Shown here piece by piece: positions 11,431 through 23,421 of a DNA stretch of 64,000 nt (within the stretch, counting starts at the first letter, position 1; every line of letters begins with the position of its first letter). Source of the stretch: Cryptomeria japonica (Eukaryota; Streptophyta; Pinopsida; Cupressales; Cupressaceae); contig NC_081407.1 in assembly GCF_030272615.1 (NCBI RefSeq), forward strand, positions 269,423,870 through 269,487,869, in the 5' to 3' direction. The notes beneath the pieces were generated by a model. The model had not been told where the DNA came from, did not search any database, and saw nothing but the letters and a program-made list of their open reading frames with translations. Position numbers and translations under genes: made by a program.

Positions 11431-11486
11431 GTCTCCAAGTGGGAGATTGTTCGGTGTGGAGCTTGATCAGTCTCCAAGTGGGAGAT
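11431..11486 (+). promoter_or_regulatory. Duplicated polypurine tract of copia-1
   Basis: GTCTCCAAGTGGGAGATTGT occurs twice, 39 bp apart (11431 and 11470). The second copy abuts the 3' LTR. Copia-2 has the same doubled arrangement at 41466 and 41505. Confidence 0.8.
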
Positions 11487-11892
11487 TGTTGAAATGTGGC
11501 GACTGATCAGCAAAGTATTATACACTCAGCACGTATCCTTAGAAAAGCAGGCGTTCGGGGGCAAGAGCCCCTGAGAAAAAAAAATTTGCCATTTTTCGTT
11601 GATGAAAACCGACTTTGTAATAAAACCCTAAAAAGGCCGACTTTGTTTGTTGCCCTAAAAATGCATGTTATAAGCGGCTGGGATGCTTAAGGCATTGTAA
11701 GGTGGATGTACTATTTTTGCTAGATAATAAGAAAGATTGGATGACTGTGTATGGTGGATGTAACCCATTCTGGGTGAACCACGTTAAATCTCTGTGCTAT
11801 CTGTGTCCAATTTTATTTCTTTATCTTTTGTATTTAAATCTACATATAATTGTTAGTTCATATTTGCTTCGGATCTGCTTGAAACCCTAACA
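11487..11892 (+). repeat. copia-1 3' LTR
   Basis: This 406 bp repeat starts TGTTGAAATGTGGCG and ends ACCCTAACA. It is followed by the target duplication CCTAC. Confidence 0.95.
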
Positions 11893-11897
11893 CCTAC

Positions 11898-13281
11898 AAA
11901 AATACTTTTTGTGTTGCCTCTTATTAATATTTTTTTTTTTGCTTTCCAATAATGTTTAATTAAGTAAACAGCTTGAATATCATCCCTAATACCTCAGCCA
12001 ACTCTCAATTACTTTCATTTTTAAAAGGGATTACAATGCTCAGAATAAAGTTATAGGAAGTTTAATTATTTACAAAGTTAATATAATTAAAGCAAATAAA
12101 TTTTTTGGGTCCCTTGAAAAGCTTCCTTTTAGAAGCTTCAATATATTCTTAGAGACTATATGTAGGCCTCCTCTAAGAATTACAAATATTTCATGATGTA
12201 TCATTAGAGAACTAATATCCATATTGGTAGTCTCTTTAATTCCTACCTCTACTTGAGGCCATCCACCACCTCGTGGGTATCATTGAGGGCATATCTAGTC
12301 TGCTCATGGTAATCAAGATCTCATGCCTCTTAAACTAGAGATGACTTTTAGAATATCCATTAACTATTTGGTAGTGTAGATTGTGCACTATTTGGTTGAA
12401 ATTCCTCGCCTAAAGCTATCTCATTTTACCTCTCACACAATGTTTGGTCATAAGATTGCTAGTTGGCTATACTCCAATAGGTTTCCTTTGATGTGTAGTG
12501 CTATTCCTCATGTTTATGATGCTTCTATTGATAAAAAATGATAATAAATTATTTTAAATTTTAAATTTAAATATTCATATTTTATTATTTTTTATAAAAC
12601 TACCATATCTATTTTTTAAAAGAATCTAAAATATTTCAAGAAACATTTTTGAGGTTCCCAATTTTAATTAATGTATCTTATATAAATAGAATAAACACCT
12701 CAAAAAAGATATCTCTCAAAATATTTTAGATTAAAAAAATTGAAAGATAAATATGTCAATTAAATAAAATTGATTTATACTCTTGTTATTATATTGTTTA
12801 ATCAATAGATTAACATTAATATAAAACATCAATACCACACCACTTAATCATATGCATAGTATTCTATACATTTTTTGATGATTAAGAGTATGAAAAGCCA
12901 TAATATCTTTTTTTTTAAATTAGGGAAGTACATATTGTATAATTCAAGGAAAGAATAAAAGCAGGCTTGCCTTTAAAAAATGTGAAGACAGCATAATCTG
13001 TATCCACATAATTCAAATGAAGAATAAAGATTAAGCTTGCTTTCAATATATGTGAAGACTACATTTTCTGATTTGAAATAAATGTGAGGATCCCATAAAG
13101 ACATATCATACAAATGAAAAATAAAGATTGAACTTTAAATAAATGTGAAGACCCCATAATGACTTATCATATATCCAAATAAAGAATAAGAAATAAGCGA
13201 AGACCCATGTACTCACATCCCAAGGTCATGCGACCTGTATCCCTACAGATGTTAGTTTTCTTTCACTTAAAAGAGACGTTA
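11898..13281. other. AT-rich sequence with a degenerate short repeat near its right end
   Basis: No gene is seen. At about 12940-13220 a unit of about 60 bp recurs four times (AAATGAAGAATAAAGATT, TGTGAAGACCCCATAA). It is followed by AGACCCATGTACTCACATCCCAA. These pieces resemble the motif of the unit arrays in reverse orientation, so this may be a decayed array upstream of the + strand gene fragment at 13282. Confidence 0.5.
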
Positions 13282-13452
13282 AGAAATTTGTCAGAAGCTC
13301 GGGGTGTGATTCTAAGATGGAAAAACCAGTGGGCACAAAATACGGATGAAAAGATCAAAAGAGCCGTTGAACTCTAAACAACGGTGAGAGCACTTTTAGA
13401 AGATCTGATAGAACTTGGGGATATCTTATTTAGAAATCTTGAGAGTAGATAG
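13282..13452 (+). pseudogene. C-terminal fragment of the membrane-protein family
   Basis: The + strand frame reads ARGVILRWKNQWAQNTDEK, an in-frame TAA at 13375-13377, then ALLEDLIELGDILF, and ends at TAG 13450-13452. It aligns with residues of about 627-672 of the intact protein (ARERILEFTKQWAENMDEK, EYLVAEGDILF). Only the last 55 or so codons remain. It lies tail-to-tail with the pseudogene that ends at 13986. Its 3' flank matches the left edge of the window. Confidence 0.8.
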
Positions 13453-13960
13453 AGGTCTAAAAGTGTTGATTATCAAGAAGAGAGTACATAGATCTCAAGT
13501 CAAAGTGGAGCAAAAGAATGAAATGGCGATGATATAAAGGAAGAATGAAATGATGATGATATAGAGGCAAGAATGAAAAGGTGATTGAAATAGACGCTGT
13601 TAATGGCCTTGGTGCTTGATGACAACTATTTCTTTGAATTGTATATTATTTATTTTTAAATGGAGATGAGAATTTTAGATTTCATTGTGTGTTCAATTAA
13701 GGTGATGGGAATTCACTTGTTGAGAAACTGAAGACTCATTACCTATATCTATCTCATAATGTGTTAATGTAAAAGATTAAATCAGTCTAAAGTCAAAATA
13801 GTAAGATGACCCTAATTCAATATACAAACAACATAAAGATAATAAGATTTCAACATATGTCTTCAAGATTATGTACATCAAGAAAAAAGATACTTAATAT
13901 ATATATCAAATTTTAGAATGTACAAGTTTAAGTGATAAAATGAATACTGTCAATAACAGC
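13453..13960. repeat. Duplicated 3' flank and partial fourth copy of the 500 bp unit
   Basis: Bases 13453 to about 13720 match 128 to about 390. Bases about 13740-13945 match the second half of the tandem unit at 3664-5300 (CCTAATTCAATATACAAACA, GATTATGTACATCAAG). No gene is seen. Confidence 0.7.
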
Positions 13961-13985
13961 TAATACTAGTTTTACAATATCTAAA

Positions 13986-15921
13986 CTAGAAAGTAGTGAA
14001 TAAGATATCTCCATCTTCGACCAGATTTTCTAAGAGTGCGCTATCTCGAGCTTCTAACAAACCAGATACAATGACATGGCCCACCAATGTGCATAGCATT
14101 TCACCCAACTCCTCCAGATTAGAATAGGAACATTCACCAAGTCTGATCGAAAGACTATTGGACACTGTTTCGGCCGATTGTTCCAACAGAGCCTTAAACT
14201 TTCTAAGCTGAATATCCACTCTCGCCCGCTCTTCTGTTGGAAGCTCCCGCTCTACTCCAGGTCGCTTTTCTTCCTGAGATGTGCCCAAGCCCTGCTTTAA
14301 CTTTCTAATCACCTTGCCCATATCTCCTTCGCAAATTATAATTTGCTCGCGCACTCTGATATTGACTCTGCCAAAAACGTTGAGGGGGTCCACAATTATT
14401 TTGTCCGGACAATCCACAAACTTGAGCAAATCCTCTCTCTCTGAATGCTGCATCCACCGTATCCAAGCCCATCTTGAGATCAGTAATGCCACTTCATATA
14501 CTTGTTATTGTTGCAATCCAACTCTGATCGGTGGGCCGTAGACTCTGATTTAGAGCAAATCTACGGTTTCCCATTATTGAAAACAATCCTGGGAACCTTT
14601 CTCCAATTATATTATCTTTGTCCATGCTACCCTTTATTCTATCAAATGATTTTTTATTGACCATCCAGAAAAAAATTCTAGAATCCCCTAAATCGAACCC
14701 TGGGAGATTCATTATTGACCAATATGTGGACAATTCATCATTTGATGATAAAGCATACTTCTTGTCAAAATTGCTGAGATGCCGAACAAATTGGCTGTTG
14801 AATACCAGAACCGACAGATACCAAGAGATGAAGCAGAACAGCCACAGTAAACTTATTGCTAAAATCAAGACATACAAAGGAAGGAGCGGTACAAGGCAGG
14901 AAAGGGAAATTAAAATATTCCTCAACCTACATTTTGGCTTTACGAGAAAATATGCCAGCCTAGGGCATAATGGATTCACTATAACGGCAGTTGGCACTAA
15001 GAAGAGACGTATTATGACAATGAATACCTCTTTCTCCAATGAAATTGCACAATAAAGCGCCGCCTCGAACCATCTGTAGAGCATGAGGATCCATTCCACT
15101 AAAATGAATTTGCACTGAAGGAAAAATGTCAGATTACCTCTTTCATCATTACAATGAAGAAAAAATGAACGACATCCCACTTTAGCACCCATGACCACAA
15201 CACAAATTGTGATAAGCATTCCAGCACCTGGACTGCACAATGAGTTCCAAATAAAGTACCATGTCTTCCATACACAAACTGCAACCCATGACTTCATCAC
15301 CTCATTTCTAAATCTCTTCCAGCTATCACCTTCCTTTGCCACATCTTTAGAGAGTATTTTGTTAACTATGGGACTGACATAATCACGCATTAGTTTACCA
15401 GACAAGATGACAACCCCTAACAAAAGAAGCAGAGATGAGGCTCCCAGTAAGAGAAGCCCACCAGATGACACGAACCACGGGCCTGCTTCGTTTTGGATTT
15501 TGGAGTCATTAGCATTTTGCAGTGCATAAATTTCTGTAACAATGTGAAACAGAAGAGTTACAAACAAGGCAGCTACGTTGCTCCATCTCCCTTCGGTGCC
15601 CGCCATTGCCATGCCAGGCAGAAGACATCACACAAATACACACATTATGAGCCTCGCAGCATCCATTATAAGTTGGTTATCAACCAACATTTCCAGGTTC
15701 TTTTCATTGGACTGGCCAAAAACACTCATTTTCTGAATATTAACATATCCCAAAATCTCGATAGTGAGAGCACTTAAAACAAAGAGATTGCTTGAGATCC
15801 ACCAACTACGTAATACTTTTACATGGTTCCTGGCTCTCTCCAATGCAGTGTCCCATAGCATAAATATTATAAGCACACATGTGGCAACTATCATCTCCCA
15901 GTCATTCAGATCATACTCCAT
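13986..15921 (-). pseudogene. Near-full-length pseudogene of the membrane-protein family (copy A)
   Basis: Reading from MEYDLNDWEMIV (start 15921), the frame matches the intact gene at 29833-31860 along its length. Four lesions are visible. A glycine codon of the intact copy (GGA) is TGA after MCVFV, near 15626. A Cys codon is TGA after TITSI, near 14495. A frameshift lies at a GAGAGAGA run near 14430. An in-frame loss of about 28 codons near the C-terminus joins GLLEARDS to ALLENLVEDGD. The hydrophobic segments and the C-terminal GDILFTTF end are otherwise kept. Base differences from the intact copy are scattered, so this is an old duplicate. It cannot make the full protein without recoding. 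Confidence 0.9.
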
Positions 15922-16260
15922 TTTCAATCTCAACTCCAAGAGACCAAAAAAAATCTGATTATTAAAGGAGGAATGCAGCAGATGAGGATGTCTGAATTCA
16001 ACTGATTTTATGAATATAAATACCAACAGGTTTATGAAATATTCTAATGAAGTTTCCTATTAAATTGCTCGCCTTTTTTACGATCGAGTCCAATTCTTTT
16101 CTTAGGGACACGTTAAAGAGGTCCCATCTTCAAGCAGTTAAAGCGAACCTCCTCAAGGCTCGGTTAATTACTCGCATCTCAAAATTTGACGAGCCTACAG
16201 CGTGATAGGTATTATACAGTTTTTAATTTAATCTAGATGATGCTGATTGAATCCCACCAG
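15922..16260 (-). promoter_or_regulatory. Conserved 5' region of copy A
   Basis: This block matches 31861-32200 upstream of the intact gene, including ATCTCAAAATTTGACGAGCC and GGGACACGTTAAAGAGGTCC. A TATA-like TATTTATA (minus strand, near 16015-16023) lies about 95 bp above the ATG, as in the intact copy. Upstream in-frame codons are not conserved as protein between the copies, which supports MEYDLND as the true start. Confidence 0.6.
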
Positions 16261-16286
16261 CTCGTTGATCTATAAAACAAAGTAGT

Positions 16287-18160
16287 ATGGCATATCTGTA
16301 GGTTGTGATATGATAGAAGATGTGGGTCTTGTTTACACTTTAATTTTTTCTCAAAGTAATATGTTTTCTTTTAAAGTAAAGACTCTACATTAGCATATTT
16401 TTGAGTTGTAATCTGATGTAAAAATGTGAGTCTTGTTTATTATTATTTTTTAGCAAGATAATAAGCAATTGATAAAAATTAAAGTAATATGTACAATTTA
16501 TCTAGGGTAATATCTTTAATACATACTCTTTCTAAAGTAATATGGCTTGTTATGTTCTTCCTTGAAAATATAAAGACTATCTACATTTTGCATATCTTTG
16601 GGTTGTGATATGATGTGAGGGTGTGGGTCTTGTCTACTATTATTCTTCTTAGAAAATGATAAGTAATTGATAACAATTAAAATTGATACATAATTTGTTG
16701 AAATTAATTCCTCTAGTTCATATTTTTTCTAAAGTAATATGATTTTATCTATTTTTTCACTTACAAAAGTAAAGACACTGCATTTGGCATATCTTTGGGT
16801 TGTGATATGATGTGAGGATGTTGGTCTTGCCTATGCCATTTTTCTTCCAAGTTCAAAGTTGTTTACACTTGGCATACCTTTGGGCTGTGATATTATGTGA
16901 GGGTTTGGGATCTTGCCTAATACTATTCTTCCAAAAAGAGGATAAGCAATTAAAGTAATATGGTTTGTTTTAAAGTAAAGACCCTAGGTTTAGCATATCT
17001 TTGAGTTGTGATATGATGTAAAGGTGTGGGTCTTGTTTATCATTATTATTTAAAATGATAATAAATAATTGATAAAAATTAAAGTAATATATACAATTTA
17101 TCTAGGGTAATATCTTTAATAAATGCTATTTCTAAAGCAATATGCTTCTCGAGAATGTAAAAATTATCTACATGTGGCACATCGTTGGGTTGTGATATAA
17201 TATGAGGATGTGGGTCTTGACTACTATTATTCTTCTTATAAAATGATAAGAAATTGATAACAATTTAAAATTGATACACAATTTGTCTAAATTATTTCCT
17301 CTAGTTCATATTTGTTCTAAAGTAATATGGTTAATCTATTTTTTCTCTTAAAAAAGTAAAGGCACTACATGTGGCATATCTTTGGGTTGTGATAGGATGT
17401 GAGGATGTTAATCTGTCTATACCGTTTTTCTTCCAAGTTCAAAGGATCTTTACTCTTGGTGTAACTTTGAGCTACGATATGATGTGAGGATTTGGGGTCT
17501 TGCCTAATATTCTTCTTCCAAAATGATGATAAGTAATTAAAGTAATATAGATTGCTTTAAGTAAAGACTCTACGTTTAGCATATCTTTTAGTTGTGATAT
17601 GATGTAAGGACGTGTGTCTTCTTTACCATATTCTTTAAAAATATAATAAGCAATTTATAAAAATTAAAGTAATATGTATAATTTATCTAGGTTAATATCT
17701 TTAATGCATGCTCTTTCTAAAGTAATATATCTTGTTACATAGCTCGTTGAAAATGTATAGACTATCTACATTTGGCATATCTTTGGGTTGTGATATGATG
17801 TGAGGATTTGGGTCTTGTCTACTATTATTCTTCTTAGAAAATGATAAGTAATTGATAATAATTAAAATTTATACACAAGTGTCTAAATTTTAATTTTAGT
17901 TCATACTTGTTCTAATATAATATGGACTATCTATTTTTGCTCTTAAAAAAGTAAAGACACTACATTTAGCATATCTTTGGGTTGTGATATGATGTGAGGA
18001 TGTTGGTCTTGCCTATACCATATTTCTTCCAAGTTGAAAAGCTCTTTACACTTGGCATATCCTTGCATTATGATATGAGGTGAGGATTTGGGGTCTTGCC
18101 TAATACTATTCTTCCAAAATTATGATAAGTAATTTAAATGATCAAAACTAGTATGTATGA
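16287..18160. repeat. Array of a 45-50 bp motif with a 590 bp higher-order period (unit A)
   Basis: Thirteen copies of a motif like GGCATATCTTTGGGTTGTGA plus TATGATGTGAGGATGTGGG start near 16287, 16396, 16583, 16783, 16866, 16988, 17171, 17368, 17452, 17573, 17769, 17962 and 18049. The intervals repeat as about 195, 84, 121, 190. Copies four apart are 585-598 bp distant, which shows a higher-order tandem expansion of about three rounds. The spacers contain AAAGTAATATG and ATTGATAACAATTAAAATT. Related arrays lie in units B, C and D. Confidence 0.85.
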
Positions 18161-20005
18161 TTTATTCAAGATAAGGCCTCTAATTTTTCTTTTTCCAAAG
18201 AAGTATGCCTTATCATAATTTTTCATTAAATATGCCTACACTGTGCAATATTTTGCATTATGTCCAATTCACTTGATAGAGCATATCACCACTTCCAAGA
18301 CAAGTCACAAGAAAGATATCAATAATTCGGATGAGTTGCACTCCAAAGAATAAATATAATAAGAGTGTATAAAAATGTACATAACAGAATAATATACATA
18401 TTATTGTATTGTGTGGGATTTAATACTTTATATTAGCATTTATGTTAATTATATATTTATGCAACAACAAGAGTATAAATCAATTTAGATTAATTATTTA
18501 GTACTTTCCTCAAATTAATGTAGATTATACATGATAGTTATGGGTAGATATAATTCTTATAATTAAATGTTAGTTTTAAGAAATTAAAGGTATATTTAGT
18601 GTATGGACTTGGATAGGGTATGATCATAAATATGGAAAATGTGTCTATATGAGAATAAATGAAGTTTATGAGAATGATTCAAAATTCATATAAGCTTGTG
18701 TCATTCATCAATGTATAATTGTATTACTATATATTATTAAAAAGTGTACAAAAATAAATGAGATGCGACATACAAATATTACCATTATATTTTCCTCCCA
18801 TTTTTAGGTGCATGCCAATATTAAAATGATTGCTATCTTAAACTATGTAGTATCAATAAACATGTATATTAAGTAAATATTCATACATAAAATGATATCT
18901 AGGTACATATAAACTAATGGAGTCCACTAAGTATTTATTGTGTAAGTTAACCCTTTGGCATGTGTGCTCCATGTGAATTAAAAAATAGAAAGAGTATGCA
19001 ATGAGAAAATTTTATATCAAAATTGAAAATAAGGCATAAAATACAAGCTTTGATGAACTATCTAGGAAATAGAAAATGAGTAAAAATTATGGTTATATTT
19101 TTTTTCATATATAAAAAGTTGTATGGATTTCTATAATATGAGATGTTAGAATCTATCTAAGTATTCGACAATGCTTTTTCTACTCATGATGATAAGTTTT
19201 TCTATATATGTAGCACTTGTTACTATCTAAGAACTTGACATAGGAATGTTAGTGACACTATATGACCCTACAACAATTGGTTGTATCAATAAGATGTAAT
19301 GAATTATAAGAGGAAAATAATACATGAAATATAAAGTAATAATAGTAACAAATATATTTTTTGATAGCAAGTGTAGTAGCTAAAATAATGAGGCATTGTA
19401 ACCATTTGTTGGAGATAACAACAAGATACTAAGGCTTCCCCCAACATGAGAAAATAGAAAAAGTGATTTGGCCTTCAATAAACAAACATATTCATGGATT
19501 TATCCTAGGAAATTCACTTAGCAAATATTATCTATATGGCATTTGATTATAGAATCTTAAATAATACCTCTAATTTTAGTTTCTATTCTTATATCTTGAA
19601 TTTTGTGCACCCCTTGTAGCACATAATTCTTATTAAATTATCCCCTCTTTTTACAATATAACTTATTTACTTATTTTTTAATCATAATTTTACACCCATA
19701 TCTATTTGTACATCTCATATTTTTCCACTGAAACTATAATTATAGAAATGACAATCACTACATGTATAAGGAGAAAATGTTACAATAGTTAGGATGGAGG
19801 GTTAATAAGAACTGGATAGTTTGAAGACAAGAATTAGATTGGGTAAATCCTCTTTGCTATAAGATTTGTTAAACCTAAGAGGCTGATCTCTTGATATATT
19901 TAAAAATAAATGTAGAAACACAATTAAACCTTGATTTCCATGTTGAAATAGTAACTAACCATGAGCTTATAAACATATGTAAAAATAGAAATGCATATAC
20001 ATGCA
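18160..20005. repeat. AT-rich tail of unit A, shared with units B, C and D
   Basis: Bases 18250-18540 match 33190-33480 in the same orientation, and match 27613-27830 and 53640-53900 in reverse. Bases about 19250-19855 match 23405-24010 in reverse (TTGGTTGTATCAATAAGATG against its complement near 23985). Bases 19440-19790 match 33500-33842. No coding region is supported; the short open frames here are chance. Confidence 0.8.
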
Positions 20006-20229
20006 CACATGTAATAAGTTTTACTCACGAAATGAAATCCTATTATGGATATTATGACAATTGAATGGCGCAAGCTGCAAGAAACCAAAACTTTGTTAGA
20101 TGCAGGCAGTCCTGGTTTGGGAAGGCCCTGAACTCTCAGTATCAATGAGGATAGAAGCCAAAGTATTTGCATGAACCAAGGAAACCCATGTGACGTAACG
20201 AAAGTGGAGGTCAACATGTCATAGAATCA

Positions 20230-20970
20230 TGGGCCCCAAGATCTTCTGGCAACTCAGCTAGGCCAGGCTGGATCTCATTCCCCAATTGGAGGTAGACGCG
20301 ATAATCAAGCATTTTTTCAACGTGAAATCCCTAACGGACAACGCAAAAGCCCTAATCATCAACGCAAAAGTGAGGAAGACTCTGCACCTCGTATAGAAAA
20401 TTCAAGCAAAAGCAAGACAAATGGAGCTCAACGCAGAAGACCAAGTAGAGGCCCTCGAGTTCAGCAAGCGTGGAGAAGGAAATCTCACCTTCTGCTAGTA
20501 TTGGATCTTTCCAACTCCCAAGTGGCCTCAAGAAACCGGGAAATGAAACAGAGGGCAGCATTTATCCAAGTATGGGCATCTGACTTGATATCTCATATTT
20601 TTAAGATAATGTCTTGAAGGTTTCTTTCATTTCATTTAATGCTATAGTTCTCATTTTTTATAATGAAAGAGAAAGAAACAAATCCCTGTAACCTGGGTTT
20701 TTCTTTGTGGATGATTTACTATTTATAGTTTCTTCCTAGTCGCCGAACATTGTCCCAGGTTTGGAACTAGACCCTGTTTTCCCAGTATGGATTGGTCTTC
20801 CTAATTTACTGTTTAAATATAGAGAGGTATCAACTCTTGAGATGCTGGGGAACACATTGGGTGCTCACAAGAAGATGGATTTGCAAGTTATTAATGGAAA
20901 GATTACTACGAGGTTGTTAGTACTCTATAAAAATGACTACGAGGTTGTTACTACTATGTAAAAATGACAA
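20230..20970 (+). pseudogene. LINE ORF1 (DUF4283-like) remnant
   Basis: The clearest part is 20761-20960, reading LDPVFPVWIGLPNLLFKY and then LEMLGNTLGAHKKMD. Plant LINE ORF1 proteins of the DUF4283 group carry a VWV-RLPNLP...IGN.LG segment here. The preceding 400 bp reads in pieces (DDLLFIVSS, SPNIVPG) with stops. No reverse transcriptase follows. It is decayed and not functional. Confidence 0.55.
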
Positions 20971-22884
20971 GCCTGTGAGTAAGTTTGTGCCTATAAAAAG
21001 GGGTTTGGAACCAACCTCTTGAGTACTCTTGGATACCCTCAACCCAATTTTATTCCATCACAAACTTCTCTTGGAGATACATATTTAAGAAATGGTTGAG
21101 GAGGATCAAGAAAAAGCTTTGCACCCAAAATCATTTTTCTCCTTTTGTGCCAAGTTCTATACTGCAAGTAAATTTAGTGCCACGGGGGCATGTACAATAG
21201 AAGGTGCCTGATCATAAGTTAATGGACATTCTCAATGAAATTTTGGATAAGGTAGTGTTGAACACACCACAGGATTGAAAGGACGAGTGAATCAGTCTGG
21301 ACCTTAAAAAACTTATGTATAATCCTAACTTCAAATCACAATTAACTTACTTTGCAATTATGAAACATGAAACCATAAAACACATCACACAAGAACACTA
21401 GATTTACATGGAAAATCTAAGAAGGGAAAAAACACAGTGAGAATCACACTCACAATATAAATAACTGATTGCAATATTTTAGGCTCAAGGCCAAGGAATC
21501 TCACTGCACTTTATTGTACTTGCAAGACTAAGGTGCAAGATACAAGAGACTTACATTATTGAGATGCACAATCTTACGATAAAATAAAAAGACTACATAT
21601 GTTGCCAAAGGACTCATTGTCCTTCTATGGGCATAGAGAAATAATGAATTGAAATGAACAAGATCTCTTGGTTGTGAAACTATCCTTGAGCCACTGTGTC
21701 AAGAAGACAATATCATGGTAAACATATGTCACTTCATTCATTGTCTCAAAAAATTGTCATATTAAATATATGATCATCAAGGCCCTTCACAAACTGAAAT
21801 TCACACTTTTTATTCTTCACTTGTGCTTGCAAATCATTCACATCAAAATCACAACAATCCACTCACCAATTCACACATCCACACTTTCATTTATATAATG
21901 TTACACATTGAAATCCTCAACTAGGTTGGCCACATACAGAATATACATGAACTACATAAAGTCATCCACCCAAACCAAAATCACACAATGTAGTCCACTC
22001 TAAGAAAGAAGACATTAATAAATCGCAACATATCTTCCTAAGTTGGTTCCAACTAATCGCACATGTTCACACTTCCTCCAAAGTCGACATCAATGTAACA
22101 TGTGTTAAAACAATGAAGTGCATTCACTAGTTGGACCGAAAGCATCACCCAATGCACATTACTCAATGCAGATCTGCACATGCCATGGTGAGACCCATAA
22201 ATCAGCATTCTAACTCAACCTTCAAAGCATATCTAGACCAAAAGTGTATAATTCAAATAAGATAATCCAACAGAGTTAACAAGAGACTAACACAGTTGAC
22301 ACCACTAAAAACATAACAACATGACTTCACTTGTCAATCAAATTGATACTCAATTTCTGAGCTAGAACACTACGTGAACCATATGAACATGTCCTCCAAG
22401 ACACAACACTTGAACTAACACAATGGAGCAATGCAGATCATTCTTCAAATCAGTCCTAAAAGACAACTTCACTGTTAGCGAAGAGCCACAACCAACTTCA
22501 TCATCTAAACAACTAAAAACCTAAAAACATGATAGTGTAACATCCGTAGAATGTATACATTATATCTAAAACCACAATCCATCATCATTAATAACTAGAG
22601 AAATGCAGAGCATTCTTCTATGAGGACCTTCAATACTCTTTCCTACATATTGTAACTTACACTATTGTAGTCTTCCATAAACACCTCATATTTACTCAAT
22701 ATTACCACTGGACAACATAACAACATCCAAGCACTTGTTTTTGGACCATCTATAGCATTTTCACAATAGAAAAAGTTTAACATCAATAATAATGTACAAC
22801 TCAAGTTTCTAGCAATCTCCTTCTTTGTCATTGATGGAAATAGTTGTACCGCCAACCAGCAATAGACTCTTTCCAATTGTGGAC
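20971..22884. other. Unresolved repeat-like sequence in the spacer of the inverted duplication
   Basis: The stretch is non-coding and CA-rich on the + strand. Around 21270-21480 it has the layout AACACTAGATTTACATGGAA, seen in degenerate form near 56740. I infer an old repeat but could not define ends. The short minus-strand frame at 22643-22876 has no recognisable feature. Confidence 0.35.
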
Positions 22885-22914
22885 ATATAGCATCATTTTT
22901 TACATATGTTTATA

Positions 22915-23421
22915 AGTGGAGTATAGTAGGCTTGCTTATGGTTGAATTTCAAGGTGGAAATCAAGTCCTATTTATGTTTCTATATTTATTTTTAATTATC
23001 TTATGAAATACCTCAAGGGGTCACACTGCTAGGTTTTACAAGTCCTAGAGTGAAGAGGATTTTCTAAAATATCAAAAAAAATATCAATTTTTTTTTAAAT
23101 ATTTAAAAAAAAACAAACATAAATTTCATTAAAATATTTCTACATTTCATCAGTTTACATCATTTTGAAATTCAATTTAGAAATGTCACTTTTATGGGGT
23201 TGAAGTTAAATAGTTTTAGTTGTGTTGGCCACTTCCTTTATAAAAGTGTGACACATGTTTGTGCTTTTACCATCTAGTAGGCTTGCTTATGGTTGAAATT
23301 TCAACATGAAAGTCAAGGCCTAATTTTGTTTCTATGTTAATTTTTAATTATCTTGTGAAATATCTCAAGGCGTCACACTACTAGGTTTTACAAGTCCTAG
23401 AGTGGAGAGGATTTTCCCAAT
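22915..23421. repeat. 150 bp direct repeats flanking a MITE remnant
   Basis: Bases 22915-23066 and 23270-23421 share TAGTAGGCTTGCTTATGGTT at the start and AAGTCCTAGAGTG(A/G)AGAGGA at the end. Both match the end of unit A in reverse. The 203 bp between them matches the right part of the TIR element at 5597-6566. Confidence 0.75.
23067..23269. mobile_element. MITE remnant
   Basis: It contains CCTTTATAAAAGTGTGACAC and ends TTTGTGCTTTTACC, like the right end of the element at 5597-6566. The left terminus is missing. Confidence 0.6.

Larger units (their letters stand above)
6937..11892 (+). mobile_element. copia-1: full-length Ty1/copia retrotransposon, degenerate
   Basis: LTRs at 6937-7366 and 11487-11892 are flanked by a perfect 5 bp target duplication, CCTAC (6932-6936 and 11893-11897). 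The order gag zinc knuckle, protease, integrase, reverse transcriptase, RNase H is the copia order. The tRNA-iMet primer site and a CAAGTGGGAGATTG polypurine tract are present. Coding is broken by frameshifts and stops. Copia-2 at 37038-41889 belongs to the same family. Confidence 0.95.
13986..20005. repeat. Left arm of a large inverted duplication (unit A)
   Basis: Gene, 5' region, motif array and tail occur here in the order gene-low, tail-high. The same series occurs in opposite orientation at 22885-29297. The spacer is about 2.9 kb. Identity is visible by eye through the tail (19250-20005 with 22885-24010), the array and the gene fragment. Confidence 0.8.

Noticed and set aside
14281-15777. 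+ strand open frames opposite pseudogene A
   Set aside because: These are antisense shadows, with stops placed differently in the homologous region of copy B.
16287-18160. CRISPR-like array
   Set aside because: Repeats are degenerate, spacers are shared and homologous among units, and the context is a plant nuclear genome.
19924-20561. Minus-strand frames 19924-20217 and 20352-20561
   Set aside because: No domain; they overlap the end of unit A and the antisense of LINE ORF1-like sequence.
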